Shown here: piece after piece, positions 16,793 through 25,877 of the stretch
How positions within the stretch are numbered: position 1 is the stretch's first letter
How the letters are laid out: every line of letters starts with the position of its first letter
From: Halobaculum rubrum
GTDB taxonomy: Archaea; Halobacteriota; Halobacteria; Halobacteriales; Haloferacaceae
NCBI RefSeq assembly: GCF_019880225.1
Contig: NZ_CP082284.1
Coordinates: 2,356,001 to 2,420,000, forward strand
Direction of reading: 5' to 3'
Length of the DNA stretch: 64,000 bases
Position numbers and translations under genes: made by a program
The notes under the pieces: model-generated
Seen by the model: the letters and a program-made list of their open reading frames with translations, nothing else
Told to the model about the DNA's origin: nothing
The model's database searches: none

Positions 16793-16942
16793 ATGGAAGA
16801 GCGCGACTCACCGTACGTCTTCCGTGACGAGCCGGACGACCCAGTCGGGGTCGTGAGCGACCGCACCGACGAGGAGGTCGTGATCATCGACGGCCGCGCG
16901 ATGACGTACCGATCCTACCGCGGCGACGACGGCCGTCGCTGA
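16793..16942 (+). CDS. Small acidic protein, 49 aa
   Basis: A 49-codon open frame, MEERDSPYVFRDEPDD through DDGRR, ending in TGA. It shows haloarchaeal character (11 Asp, few hydrophobics), a central VVIIDGRAMTYRSYRG and a well-placed TATA box. There are no cysteines and no membrane segment. I do not recognise a function. Composition and promoter argue that it is translated. Confidence 0.6.
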   Translation: MEERDSPYVFRDEPDDPVGVVSDRTDEEVVIIDGRAMTYRSYRGDDGRR

Positions 16943-17030
16943 GTTCGCGGACGACGCGGAGCGACCGCTCCCGGACGGTGATCGGTCGATCCCCGAAAAG
17001 CCGGACCGCCCGTCGGCGGCGGCGTTAACC

Positions 17031-17429
17031 TCAGAAGGCGTCGGCGTGGGTCGTGATGTCGGCGCGGAGTTCCTCGCGGAGCGCCGAGTGGACGTGGCAG
17101 ATGCCCTCGGCGCGCTCGACCACGTCGGCGAGCGTCTCGTCGTCGAGGTCGGCCTCGACGTGAATGTCGAAGCGGATCGCCTCGAGGTCGTCGTCGTCGT
17201 CGAGGTCGGCCTCGGCGTCGATCTGGACCGTACCGAGGTCCTCGTGCCCGCGCTGCTTTGCGCCGACGCGGAAGGCGGGCAGGAAGCAGGAGGCGTAGTC
17301 GGCCACCAGAACGGAGTTGGGGTCGGGGCCGTCCTCGCCGAGCGCGTCGACGGTGAGCGAGAAGTCGCCGACCTCACTCGTGCTGGTGAAACCCTCTTCG
17401 CTGACGGTTGATGTCTCGATGTCTGACAT
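17031..17429 (-). CDS. OsmC-family protein
   Basis: A 132-aa OsmC/Ohr-superfamily protein. The two redox cysteines are C48 (VADYASCFLPAFRVGAK) and C111 (AEGICHVHSALREEL), the pair that reduces organic hydroperoxides in characterised members. It is therefore likely a cytosolic thiol peroxidase, though some OsmC relatives serve other roles. The gene appears monocistronic; an acidic run DLDDDDDLEAIR is halophilic adaptation. Confidence 0.86.
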   Translation of the reverse strand: MSDIETSTVSEEGFTSTSEVGDFSLTVDALGEDGPDPNSVLVADYASCFLPAFRVGAKQRGHEDLGTVQIDAEADLDDDDDLEAIRFDIHVEADLDDETLADVVERAEGICHVHSALREELRADITTHADAF

Positions 17430-17530
17430 ACGGTACAGTGGACGGGCGGTTCGCGCGTAAACCTTGTTACTGCGGTATGTGACTCGCGAACACGCGCGAC
17501 ATCCGTTCGAGGGGTCGGGGAGTCGGCCGA

Positions 17531-18247
17531 CTACTCGCCGATCGTGAACGTCTCGTCGTCGCCGAGGACGACCGCCTCGGCGTCGCTGCCGGTCGCGCGC
17601 ACCTCGCGGACGAAGTCGTCGGTGTCGATCTCGATCGGCGGGAACGAGTCGTAGTGCATCGGGAACGCGTAGTCGACGTCGAGCCAGTCGACGGCGATGG
17701 CCGCCTGCGCCGGACCCATCGTGAAGTGGTCGCCCGTCGGCACCGCGGCCGCGTCGGGCTCGAGGAACGGCGCGATCACGTCCCTCATCTCCGACATCAG
17801 GGCGGTGTCACCGGCGTGGTAGAACGTCGTGCTGTCGGGGTCGGCCTCCTGGGTGGGCTTCGTCTCGGAGATGACGTAGCCTCCAGGCGTGCCCCCGGAG
17901 GCGCCGTAGCCGGTGTCGAGGCCGTTCGTGTGGTCGGCGCGGACCATCGTCACGAACGCGTCGCCCAGCTCGACAGTGCCACCCAGGTTCATTCCCGTCG
18001 TGTCCTCGACGCCGTACTCGTCGGCGACGTAGCCCGTGACTTCCGGGGTTCCGACGACGTGAGCGCCCGGGAATCGATCCACGTCCGCGATGTGGTCGGC
18101 GTGCCCGTGCGTGAGCAGCACGTGATCCGGGTCCAGTTCCCCGGGATCGGTGTCGGTGTGGGGGTTGTCGAAGAACGGGTCGATAAGGAAGGTGGTGTTC
18201 TCGATCTCGACCGTCCAGGTGGAGTGACCGTGCCAGGTGAGGTCCAT
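17531..18247 (-). CDS. Metallo-beta-lactamase-fold hydrolase (UPF0173 type)
   Basis: A 238-aa metal-dependent hydrolase. It starts [18 protein letters not shown], has the zinc signature [13 protein letters not shown], then [18 protein letters not shown] and a late [12 protein letters not shown]. This set is typical of the UPF0173/UlaG-like branch, whose natural substrates are mostly unknown. The start at 18247 is chosen because the protein opens with the first beta strand; an ATG nine bases upstream is the alternative. Confidence 0.87.
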   Translation of the reverse strand: MDLTWHGHSTWTVEIENTTFLIDPFFDNPHTDTDPGELDPDHVLLTHGHADHIADVDRFPGAHVVGTPEVTGYVADEYGVEDTTGMNLGGTVELGDAFVTMVRADHTNGLDTGYGASGGTPGGYVISETKPTQEADPDSTTFYHAGDTALMSEMRDVIAPFLEPDAAAVPTGDHFTMGPAQAAIAVDWLDVDYAFPMHYDSFPPIEIDTDDFVREVRATGSDAEAVVLGDDETFTIGE

Positions 18248-18342
18248 GGGTGTCATGCGGCCGTGTGTTCGGACGAATTACACATAAAACCGGCCGACGA
18301 CGGAGGGCGCTTCCGGTGGGACGCGCCCCGCTCCCTGAGGGC

Positions 18343-18813
18343 TCAGTCCGCTGGCTCCGCTCTCGCCCGCGCGTTCGCCAGCCCGGAGAGCCGGTGGACG
18401 TAGTCGTCCAGGTCGAGCGCGAAGCCGCGCTCGCGCGCCTCCTCGACGCCGATCCACGAGAACTCGAACTCGCTACCGTGCTCGTCGCCGCCGTCGCGGA
18501 CGACGTGGGTCCAGCCGTCGCGGGGCTCGTGAACGCTCGCGTGATAGAAGTGCCGTACGTACGCCTTCGGCGGCGAGTCACGGCGGCTCCACACGTCGGT
18601 CGCCAGCTTATCGACGCTCGAAAGCGTCGCCAGCCCGCTCTCCTCGCGTACCTCCCGGAACAGCGCGCTCCGCGGGCGTTCGCCGGATTCGATCGTTCCT
18701 TTCGGGATCTGGAGCCCGTCGTGTCCCGGTCCCTCGAACACCAGTAGCTGCGAGCCGCCGCGAGTGATGTACGCGCACGCCTTCCCGACGTACGTGGTCT
18801 CCGGCTCGGTCAT
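18343..18813 (-). CDS. Nudix hydrolase
   Basis: A 156-aa Nudix protein. The complete Nudix box GTIESGERPRSALFREVREE-SG has the Gx5Ex7REVxEExG pattern at about residues 39-61. It hydrolyses a nucleoside diphosphate linked to another group; the substrate is not deducible. The C-terminal helix is Ala/Arg-rich. A GTATATAC box is 45-52 nt upstream. Confidence 0.88.
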   Translation of the reverse strand: MTEPETTYVGKACAYITRGGSQLLVFEGPGHDGLQIPKGTIESGERPRSALFREVREESGLATLSSVDKLATDVWSRRDSPPKAYVRHFYHASVHEPRDGWTHVVRDGGDEHGSEFEFSWIGVEEARERGFALDLDDYVHRLSGLANARARAEPAD

Positions 18814-18857
18814 ATGAGTTCCTTGACGCGTTCGATGGTAAAGGTACCCCTGATGTT

Positions 18858-18865
18858 GTATATAC
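18858..18865 (-). promoter_or_regulatory. Predicted TATA box of the Nudix gene
   Basis: The self-complementary GTATATAC lies 45-52 nt upstream of the Nudix ATG at 18813, giving a leader of about 20 nt. It lies in an AT-rich patch that stands out in otherwise GC-rich DNA. Confidence 0.45.
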
Positions 18866-18977
18866 TCCTACTAGGTATTTCGCCAGGATATGGACGGACG
18901 ATCACCGATTCGGGGGTCGGCGAGGGCGAGAACCGCGAGGACCATCCAGCCCGATGGGTAACCGGCTCCAGCGACGG

Positions 18978-21900
18978 TCAGACGGTGAACCTGGTGACGG
19001 TGGTCGCAGCCGTCTCCAGATCGGCGTCGCTGGCGGCGGCGACGGTGATGTCGTTCTCGCCGTAGCCGATGTCGAGGGTCGCCTCGAACTCGCCGTCCTC
19101 GGGGTCGACGACCGCCGAGTCGACGGGCGTCGTCACGGCGACGCGCGCGCCGGTGGTCTCGCCCGAGACGACGACCGTGTTCCCCTGGAAGTTCGTGTCG
19201 ACGCGCAGCGCGGGCTTCTCGTCGCTGTCGTGGAGCCGCCGATCGAGGAAGCGCTCGCGGACGAACGCCGGCGTCTCGGCGGGCTCGCCGGCGTCGACGC
19301 CGTGTGCCAGGCGGACGAACTGCGCCATCGACCACGCCAGCGGCGTCGCGCTCCCGGTTCCCTCCCCGTAGCCCCAGTCGTACTCGGTCCGGTAGTCGCG
19401 GTCCCACACCTGCTCGGCGATCATCCGCCCGGAGTTGGCGAACCGCTCCATCGTCCGCAGCAGGGCCGTCGGCTCGAGGTCGGGCTCGCGGTCGGTCTCG
19501 GCCGGATCCGCCCGAAGCTCGTACTCGCCGCGCTCGCCGGTGAGGAGGGGCCACAGGCGGCCCTTCCCGTGGTTCTCGACCGACCACGGCGCGCCCACGT
19601 CGCCCTCGTCGCGCTCGCCGTAGCCGTCGCCGTTGTAGCGGTAGAAGGCGACTCCGGCGGGCAGGTCGACCCGGATGGTGTCGTCGACCTCGCGCACGGA
19701 GTTGCGCACCGTCTCGTCGTCCCACGGCTTGATCCCGAGGCGCACGAGTTCGAGGAAGCCGGCGTCGATGACGTCGCGCTCGTCGAGGCGCGGGCCGTCG
19801 TTGGCGAGCGTCCGCAGGTGGCCGGCCTCCGGGTCGCCGTCGCGGGTGACCCGGACGTAGTACGGCGTGTGCGTGTGGCGACCGGTACCCGAGTCGGTGG
19901 CCGTCCACGTCTCCACCTCGCCGGTCCAGCGGTCGGCCAGCGCGAGCCACACGAGCGCGTCGGCGTCGTCGCCGACCTCCAGCGCGAGCTTCCCGGCGCA
20001 CGCCAGCCCGGCGATCTCTGCGGCGATCGACGACGGCGAGTAGCCTGCCTCCTCCTCCCAGCGCTCCTGGCCGCTGGCGGGGCCGTTGCGGGCGACGTAG
20101 TCGGCCGACCGACGGACGTGCTCGTAGTCGTACAGCGTGTCCGCGAAGTCGACGCCCGCCTTCCACAGCTGGTAGGCCATCACCGCCGGGAACGAGATGT
20201 TGTCCATCTGCTCGCCGCCCCAGCGGGTGATCCCGTTGAGGTAGGTGTTCTGCGGGATGAAGCCGTCCTCGTCCTGCTGGTACTCGTAGATGTACGCCAG
20301 CTGGTCGACGGCAGTGTCGATGTCGCCGGTGAGCAGCGAGGCGGTGAACACCTGATACAGGTCCCGCGCCCACACGAAGTTGTAGCCGTACCCCTTCTGC
20401 TCGTCGGCGTGGACTGCCTCGCCCCACGGTACCGACGGCGAGGCGACCGAGGCACCGAGATACGTCTTGTCCTCGACGGCCCGCAGCGTCATCAGCGCCG
20501 TGCGGTACTGGTTCGCGAGGTCGTCGTCGCCGGCGACGGCCTCGGGAAGCGGCCGGTCCTCCAGGAACGCTCGCCAGGAGTCGTGGTACGCCGTCTCGAC
20601 CGCCTCGAACCCGGTCGCGAGCGATCCGACCGCCTCGCCGAGCGCCGCCGAGGCGTCGGCCTGCCGCGCGAACCCGAGCGACAGCGTCTCGCTGGTGTGT
20701 CTGCCGGCGCCGAGGCGACCCACGAGGACGACGTTGTCGTCGTCGATCGACGAGCGCGTCCGCGGCACCTCGCCGGTCGCGAACAGCGCCGCCAGCTCGT
20801 CGCTGCCGGCGGCACAGACGGTCGCCCAGTCGAAGCGGTCGGCCGTCGCCATCGCGACGGCGACGGAGTAGCCGTCGCCGTCCTCGTCGACGAGCCGCGC
20901 GTCGTCCCGCTCGCCCGTGTAGGCGCCGGGGTCGCGGGCGACGAGGTGGTGGCTCCCCGGCTGGCCGAGGCGCAGGCCGCGGTCGCGCGTGCCCGTGTTC
21001 GTGAGCGCCGTGTCCGCGGCCGCGAACACGTGGTACTCGCTCCCGTCGGCGGCGCGGAAGTCGACGTCCGCGACGAGCGCGTCGTGGGCCGGGTCGACCG
21101 CGTACTCGACGCGGAGCTCCCACTCGTGGCCGCGACCGTCGCCCGTCTCGGTGATCACGTGCTCGTACGCCAGCGCGTCGTCCGCAGTCGGCCGGACACG
21201 TCGCTCGACGGTGTCCTCGTCGCTGCGCTGCCCTTCGACGTGCGTCCGAACCGTGTAGTCGTCGGCGGCCGCAGAGACGATGAAATCCAGCGTGCGAAGG
21301 TTCATCAGGTCCACACGGGGGAACCGCACCTCCGTGAGCGCCCCCTCGGTCAGCGTGAACCAGACGCGCGAGGCGTCCGGATCGCCGTGGTCGGCGACGG
21401 TGCCGACGCCGAACTTCTCGCCGGTCGTCCACCGCGGCCGGTCGGTGGGCGCCGACGGCGCCGCGGCCGCACTGGGGAGGGCGTCGCGCTCGGCGAGCGT
21501 GGCGGTCACGCCCAGCCGGAAGCAGTGGGCGTACCCGAGCGGCGTCGCGCTGTCGGGCGTGCCGTCGTCGTACCATTGCTCCGGGAGGTAGCCCATCCGC
21601 GTCGTCAGGGGTCCGCCGTCCTCGATCAGCCCGTACAGCTCCGCCGCCCGGTCGAGCAGTCGCGCGCCGGTGTCCTCGCGGCCGCGGTCGCTCAGCAGCC
21701 CCCCGAGCGTCGCGGCGGCGCCGGCGCCCATCGCGGTCGCGAGCGTCCACACCTTCTCGCCGTCCTGCCCGTCCGTCCGCCACTCGTCGCCCTCGTAGCG
21801 GATCAGCCCCTCGACGGCCGACTCGCTCGGGTCGCGATACAGCCCGTCGAGCGACGCCCGGACGTGATCGGTCACGCGGTCGAGGGCGTCGTCCCCGACA

Positions 21901-23537
21901 TCGATCCCGTCGACGGCGTCGACGGCCGCGAGGGCGTCGACGAGCGAGAACGTCGACGCGTCCAGACGGTCGTCCCGTTCGCCGTCGGCGAGCCGGACCG
22001 CGTACGTCCCGCTCCCGTCGTCCCACAGCGCATCGAGCGCGTCGAACGTCTCCTCGGCTGCCGCACGCGAGCGCTCGGCGAGTGCGTCGTCCACCGGCGC
22101 GCGCGCGACGGCGGCGTACGCCTCGACGAACGTCGCGGCGGTGTGAGTGAACCGGCCCGACATGTCCTCCCAGAGGTTCTGACAGCGACGGGGGAGCCCG
22201 TCCTCGTCGCGGCTCTCCTGGAGCGAGTCGACGCCGGCGGCGACGCTCTCGCGGATCTCCCGTTCGTCGTCGGCGGACAGCGCGTCGCGGTGCTCACGCA
22301 GGAGCGTCGCGAGGAACGCGACGGTGATCGCGGTCTGATCGGCCTGATACTCGTCCGAGCCGACGCGCCCCTCGACGTGCGCGTTGGCCCAGCCGGGAGC
22401 GAGCGACCCGTCGACCGCCCACACTCGGTGGGGCCAGGAGCCGTCGGGCTGTTGGGTCTCACAGTAGAACCGAGCGCTTCTCACGAGCGACTCGGGGTCC
22501 AGATCCAGCCCGAGCGGCTCGTTGGTCTCCAGCAGCTGCTGGGAGATACGCGCGTCGTCGCGCAACCAGGTGTAGCCGTAGCCGCCGGAGTTGCGGTAGA
22601 ACGGGTCGAACTCCGGGCCGGCGATCCGGGCGCCGCTTGGCGCCTCAAGCAGCGACAGCGCCCGCATGTCGGCGCGGACCGTCCCCCGACGCGGCCCGTC
22701 GTCCGCGACCGCGACGGCGCCGCGCTCGCGCGCGACAGTCCGGAGTTCGTCGGCGTCGGCGTGGTCGGTCGCGCACTCGCGGAGGTCGGCGAGGGCCCGC
22801 TCGCGCTCGGTGTCGCCGTCGGTCAGCGCGGTCACCAGCGTCGTCCGGAGCCCGCGACCCGCACGCTCTAAGGGCGCGGCGACGACCACGTCGCCGCTGA
22901 GGTGCGTGTCCTCGTAGCGGTTGAGCGCGCCCTCCCGCGGGAGCGCGATGGGATCGGGATCGAGCAGCTCCTCGAACCGCTCGGGGATCTGCGCTCGGAC
23001 GTCCTCGAGGCCCGTGGAGGCGGTGACGAAGTCGTGTTCCTCGCGATGGAACACCTCCACCGCGTCGCCGCCGACCGGGCCGTCGCCCTCGTGGATGAGC
23101 CGGCCGACGCGTGTCTCCTGCCCCTCGGGCGCGAGCGTGAGGAAGGCCACGAGGTGCGCCTCCGACGGGATCGACCCGCGCAGTTCGACGTGTGTGACGT
23201 GCTCGCGCCCGAGCGTGAGGTCGTACTGATGGACGGTGAACGCGCCGGCGTCGTACTCCGTCTCCACCAGCGTCGTCTCCCGATAGTAGTGCTGACGGAC
23301 CGTCTCCAGCTCGTCGAACCAGTACGTTCGCTCGCCAGTCTCGATCCCGAACCGGGAGCGGTCGATGCCCGAGAGGCCGGACAGCGCCGACGAGAAGTCG
23401 CGTATCCCGCCCGTAGGGGCGACGTGGACGAGCCGGTCGCCGCGTCCGGACAGCGCGCCGTGGACGGTGCTCGCGGTGCCGGCGGAGCCGTGCTCCCGGT
23501 CGCGTTTGTAGTCGTTGAGTGCCGTTCGCAGCCGCAT
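18978..23537 (-). CDS. Giant double-module GH15 glucoamylase/glucodextranase-like enzyme
   Basis: A 1519-aa protein with two complete GH15 units. Module 1: N-terminal beta-sandwich about 1-300, then an (alpha/alpha)6 barrel about 300-690 with YGYTWLRDDARIS, likely acid in NLWEDMSGRFTHT and base in GYLPEQWYDDG. Module 2: a glucodextranase-N-like domain about 705-960 (FGVGTVADHGDPDASRVWF), then a second barrel about 1000-1410 with YNFVWARDLYQVF, acid in RWEEEAGYSPS and base in IAEQVWDRDY. A C-terminal Ig-like domain follows (1425-1519). It is expected to release glucose from alpha-glucans. It has no signal peptide, so it is cytosolic. The gene lies downstream of the GH13 amylase in the same orientation. 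Confidence 0.9.
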   Translation of the reverse strand: MRLRTALNDYKRDREHGSAGTASTVHGALSGRGDRLVHVAPTGGIRDFSSALSGLSGIDRSRFGIETGERTYWFDELETVRQHYYRETTLVETEYDAGAFTVHQYDLTLGREHVTHVELRGSIPSEAHLVAFLTLAPEGQETRVGRLIHEGDGPVGGDAVEVFHREEHDFVTASTGLEDVRAQIPERFEELLDPDPIALPREGALNRYEDTHLSGDVVVAAPLERAGRGLRTTLVTALTDGDTERERALADLRECATDHADADELRTVARERGAVAVADDGPRRGTVRADMRALSLLEAPSGARIAGPEFDPFYRNSGGYGYTWLRDDARISQQLLETNEPLGLDLDPESLVRSARFYCETQQPDGSWPHRVWAVDGSLAPGWANAHVEGRVGSDEYQADQTAITVAFLATLLREHRDALSADDEREIRESVAAGVDSLQESRDEDGLPRRCQNLWEDMSGRFTHTAATFVEAYAAVARAPVDDALAERSRAAAEETFDALDALWDDGSGTYAVRLADGERDDRLDASTFSLVDALAAVDAVDGIDVGDDALDRVTDHVRASLDGLYRDPSESAVEGLIRYEGDEWRTDGQDGEKVWTLATAMGAGAAATLGGLLSDRGREDTGARLLDRAAELYGLIEDGGPLTTRMGYLPEQWYDDGTPDSATPLGYAHCFRLGVTATLAERDALPSAAAAPSAPTDRPRWTTGEKFGVGTVADHGDPDASRVWFTLTEGALTEVRFPRVDLMNLRTLDFIVSAAADDYTVRTHVEGQRSDEDTVERRVRPTADDALAYEHVITETGDGRGHEWELRVEYAVDPAHDALVADVDFRAADGSEYHVFAAADTALTNTGTRDRGLRLGQPGSHHLVARDPGAYTGERDDARLVDEDGDGYSVAVAMATADRFDWATVCAAGSDELAALFATGEVPRTRSSIDDDNVVLVGRLGAGRHTSETLSLGFARQADASAALGEAVGSLATGFEAVETAYHDSWRAFLEDRPLPEAVAGDDDLANQYRTALMTLRAVEDKTYLGASVASPSVPWGEAVHADEQKGYGYNFVWARDLYQVFTASLLTGDIDTAVDQLAYIYEYQQDEDGFIPQNTYLNGITRWGGEQMDNISFPAVMAYQLWKAGVDFADTLYDYEHVRRSADYVARNGPASGQERWEEEAGYSPSSIAAEIAGLACAGKLALEVGDDADALVWLALADRWTGEVETWTATDSGTGRHTHTPYYVRVTRDGDPEAGHLRTLANDGPRLDERDVIDAGFLELVRLGIKPWDDETVRNSVREVDDTIRVDLPAGVAFYRYNGDGYGERDEGDVGAPWSVENHGKGRLWPLLTGERGEYELRADPAETDREPDLEPTALLRTMERFANSGRMIAEQVWDRDYRTEYDWGYGEGTGSATPLAWSMAQFVRLAHGVDAGEPAETPAFVRERFLDRRLHDSDEKPALRVDTNFQGNTVVVSGETTGARVAVTTPVDSAVVDPEDGEFEATLDIGYGENDITVAAASDADLETAATTVTRFTV

Positions 23538-23560
23538 TCACCCGTGAAACTACTCGCGTG

Positions 23561-23568
23561 GTTAAAGT
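23561..23568 (-). promoter_or_regulatory. Predicted TATA box of the GH15 gene
   Basis: On the minus strand CTTTAACC lies 24-31 nt upstream of the ATG at 23537, as in a leaderless promoter. The giant GH15 gene can therefore be transcribed separately from the GH13 gene, which ends 157 nt upstream of its start. Confidence 0.45.
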
Positions 23569-23694
23569 CTCCGCGGTACGTGAGCAGTTGCCACTCTCCC
23601 GACCGCGGTCGCGAACCCGCCCGACCGACCGGAGTCGCCCTGAGCCGACCGGAGCCTGCCCGAACCGACCGACTGGCGACGGTCCTCGCGTTCC

Positions 23695-25737
23695 CTACCC
23701 GTGAATCGGGATGACGACTACGTCGTCGACGGTCACCGCCCCGTCGCCCGTCCCGACCGTCGACCCAGTCACGAGGTCCTCGTCCCCGACGGCGGCGTCG
23801 ACGGCGACCGTCGCGACGCCGCCGGCGAAGTTGAGCGCGACGACGACCGCCTCGCCGTCGGCCGCCTCGCGGCGGTAGGCGACGACATCGTCGTCCGTCC
23901 CCGCGCGTACGTCGTAGTCGACGCGCGACAGATCGGCCCGATGCTGGAGCGCCGGGTGCTCGTCGCGGAGGGCGAGCAGGCGACGGTAGTGCTCGGTGAG
24001 ATCCTCGCGGGCGTTCTCGTAGTCCAGGCGGTCCCGCTTTCCGAGCTGGCCGGTCTCTTGGCCGGCGTACACCATCGGCGCACCGGGGAGCGTCGCCAGC
24101 GCGCCCGCCGACGCGAACGCCGCGGCCTCGCCGTAGGCGGCGAGATAGCGCGGTTCGTCGTGATTCTCGTGATACAGCATGAACGAGGCGTGGTCCGGAA
24201 AGCCCACGCGTCGGCGCTCGTCCACGGCATCGAGGATCTCCTTGGCACGCTTGTTGCCGTCGCCGACCTCCCGCAGACAGAACGCCGTCGTCGAGTCGAA
24301 GTGCATGTCGAACAGCCCGGACTGGAAGTCCGGGATGTACGGGATCGTCTCGTCGAGGAGGAAGAACTCCGAGTCGTGCGCCTTCACCCGGTCGTGCACC
24401 TCCCGCCAGAAGCCGTCCGGCACCGCCCACGCCATGTCACAGCGGAACCCGTCGACCAGCGGCGCCCACTCCTCCACCACGTCGAGGAGGTGCCGGCGCA
24501 CTGCGAGCGTGGAGAAGTCGAAGTTGGCGATCAGCTCCCAGTCGAAGTACGTCCCGGGCTCGCCGTTCTCCTGCCACTCGTACCACGAGCGGTAGGGGCT
24601 GTCGGGGTCGCCGTACGCGTCCTGAAAGAACGGATGATCGCGCGCGGAGTGGTTGCACACGAGATCGAACAGGACGCGGATGTCGCGGTCGTGGGCCGCC
24701 TCGATCAGCGCCCGATACTCCTCGCGGTCGCCCAGATCCGACGCGATCGCGAGGAAGTCGGTGATGTTGTAGCCGTGTGGCGCCCCGTCGTGTTGGAGGA
24801 CGGGCGTGAGCCACAGCGTGTCGACGCCCAGCTCGTCGAGCCCGTCGAGCCGCTCGCGGATCGCCGCGAACTGCGACCGCTCGCGGTCCGCGTCCCCGAA
24901 CGTGCGCACGTACACCTCGTAGATGGTCGAGTCGAGCGCCCACGACGGCGGATCGTACGGTCGATCGACGGTCACGGTTCCGCGCCCACTGTCGGCGTCG
25001 ACTCCGCGTTCCCCGTCGGTGGCGCCGTCGCGGTCGCCGCCGCTGTCGCCGCTCCCGCCGCCGTCGCTGCCCCCGTCACCCCGGGATGGCGATCGTCGCA
25101 CGTCGACGGCGTCGGGCACGCCGTACGCGTCGTCGGTGAGCGGAACTGCGTACACCCGGGCGCGATCCCCGAGCACGGAGCGCTCGATCGTGAGCGTTCG
25201 TCCCTCGACGGTCACGTCCGACTCGTCGAGGTCGTCGCGGTCGTCGAGCAGGAACTCGACGCGCCTCGTGGACGCCGGCGCGAGCTTCGCGTGGATCCGG
25301 ACCGCCTCCTCGTCGACGGCTGTCTCCAACTGGACGCGAGGGCGCTCCGGTTCCTCCCCGTCGCCGACGGGTTCCGCCTGTGTTCCGGAGCCGACTGCGC
25401 CGCCGGAGCCGGACTGGTCGCTCCGTCGTTTCGATTGCTCGCTACGGCCCGCATCGCCGCTGGCGGAGCGGCCGCCGTCCGCGCTCGGGGCGGTCCCCTC
25501 GGCGAACGCCCGCACGGTCAGGTCGTGGGTCGCCCGACCGTCGGTGAGGCGAAGCAGATAGCGGCCGGGAACGTCGGGCTCGAACCACTGGACGGGTTCG
25601 TCGCCGAGTTCCGCCGTCGAGCCGGACGGCGCGGTTACGACGCTCCACTCGTAGTCGACGTTCGGGTCGGGATCGCGCGGCGCGAGTTCCACGGCCTCGC
25701 CCGCCGCGCACACGCGCGGTTGCCCCGGATGCTCCAT
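23695..25737 (-). CDS. Cytosolic GH13 alpha-amylase with N-terminal PKD-like domain
   Basis: A 680-aa GH13 enzyme. Residues about 1-78 form a PKD/Ig-like domain (VDYEWSVVTAPSGS, GRYLLRLTDG). Two Gly/Ser/Asp linkers flank a beta domain (about 135-205). The TIM barrel starts near 265 and shows the four conserved regions: FDLVCNHSA near 360, DGFRCDMAW with the nucleophile near 433, FLLDETIPY with the acid near 462 and YHENHDEP near 524. It cleaves or rearranges alpha-1,4-glucans. There is no signal peptide. It is co-oriented with the GH15 gene and belongs to the glucan locus. Confidence 0.9.
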   Translation of the reverse strand: MEHPGQPRVCAAGEAVELAPRDPDPNVDYEWSVVTAPSGSTAELGDEPVQWFEPDVPGRYLLRLTDGRATHDLTVRAFAEGTAPSADGGRSASGDAGRSEQSKRRSDQSGSGGAVGSGTQAEPVGDGEEPERPRVQLETAVDEEAVRIHAKLAPASTRRVEFLLDDRDDLDESDVTVEGRTLTIERSVLGDRARVYAVPLTDDAYGVPDAVDVRRSPSRGDGGSDGGGSGDSGGDRDGATDGERGVDADSGRGTVTVDRPYDPPSWALDSTIYEVYVRTFGDADRERSQFAAIRERLDGLDELGVDTLWLTPVLQHDGAPHGYNITDFLAIASDLGDREEYRALIEAAHDRDIRVLFDLVCNHSARDHPFFQDAYGDPDSPYRSWYEWQENGEPGTYFDWELIANFDFSTLAVRRHLLDVVEEWAPLVDGFRCDMAWAVPDGFWREVHDRVKAHDSEFFLLDETIPYIPDFQSGLFDMHFDSTTAFCLREVGDGNKRAKEILDAVDERRRVGFPDHASFMLYHENHDEPRYLAAYGEAAAFASAGALATLPGAPMVYAGQETGQLGKRDRLDYENAREDLTEHYRRLLALRDEHPALQHRADLSRVDYDVRAGTDDDVVAYRREAADGEAVVVALNFAGGVATVAVDAAVGDEDLVTGSTVGTGDGAVTVDDVVVIPIHG

Positions 25738-25877
25738 GACAGGCCGCTCGAACGGTAGCGGTTTCGCTCTTTCGCCGTCCGGGCGTCGCCGACCGACGTG
25801 AGTCGCCGACCCGTGGATGTGATCCCTCCCGAGCGGGACCGGGGAATCGCTAAGTGCCCGCCGATAGATGGCCCGAT

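Noticed and set aside
18871-22871. Very long open frames (over 1000 codons) on both strands over the GH15 gene
   Set aside because: They are Arg/Pro/Gly-rich, lack any family motif, and overlap a gene with complete GH15 signatures. High G+C removes stop codons from the other frames.
23580-23690. CCGACCGGAG-like repeated words between GH13 and GH15 as operators
   Set aside because: The copies are imperfect, irregularly spaced and built of CG-rich words common in this genome, so they are not distinguishable from background.
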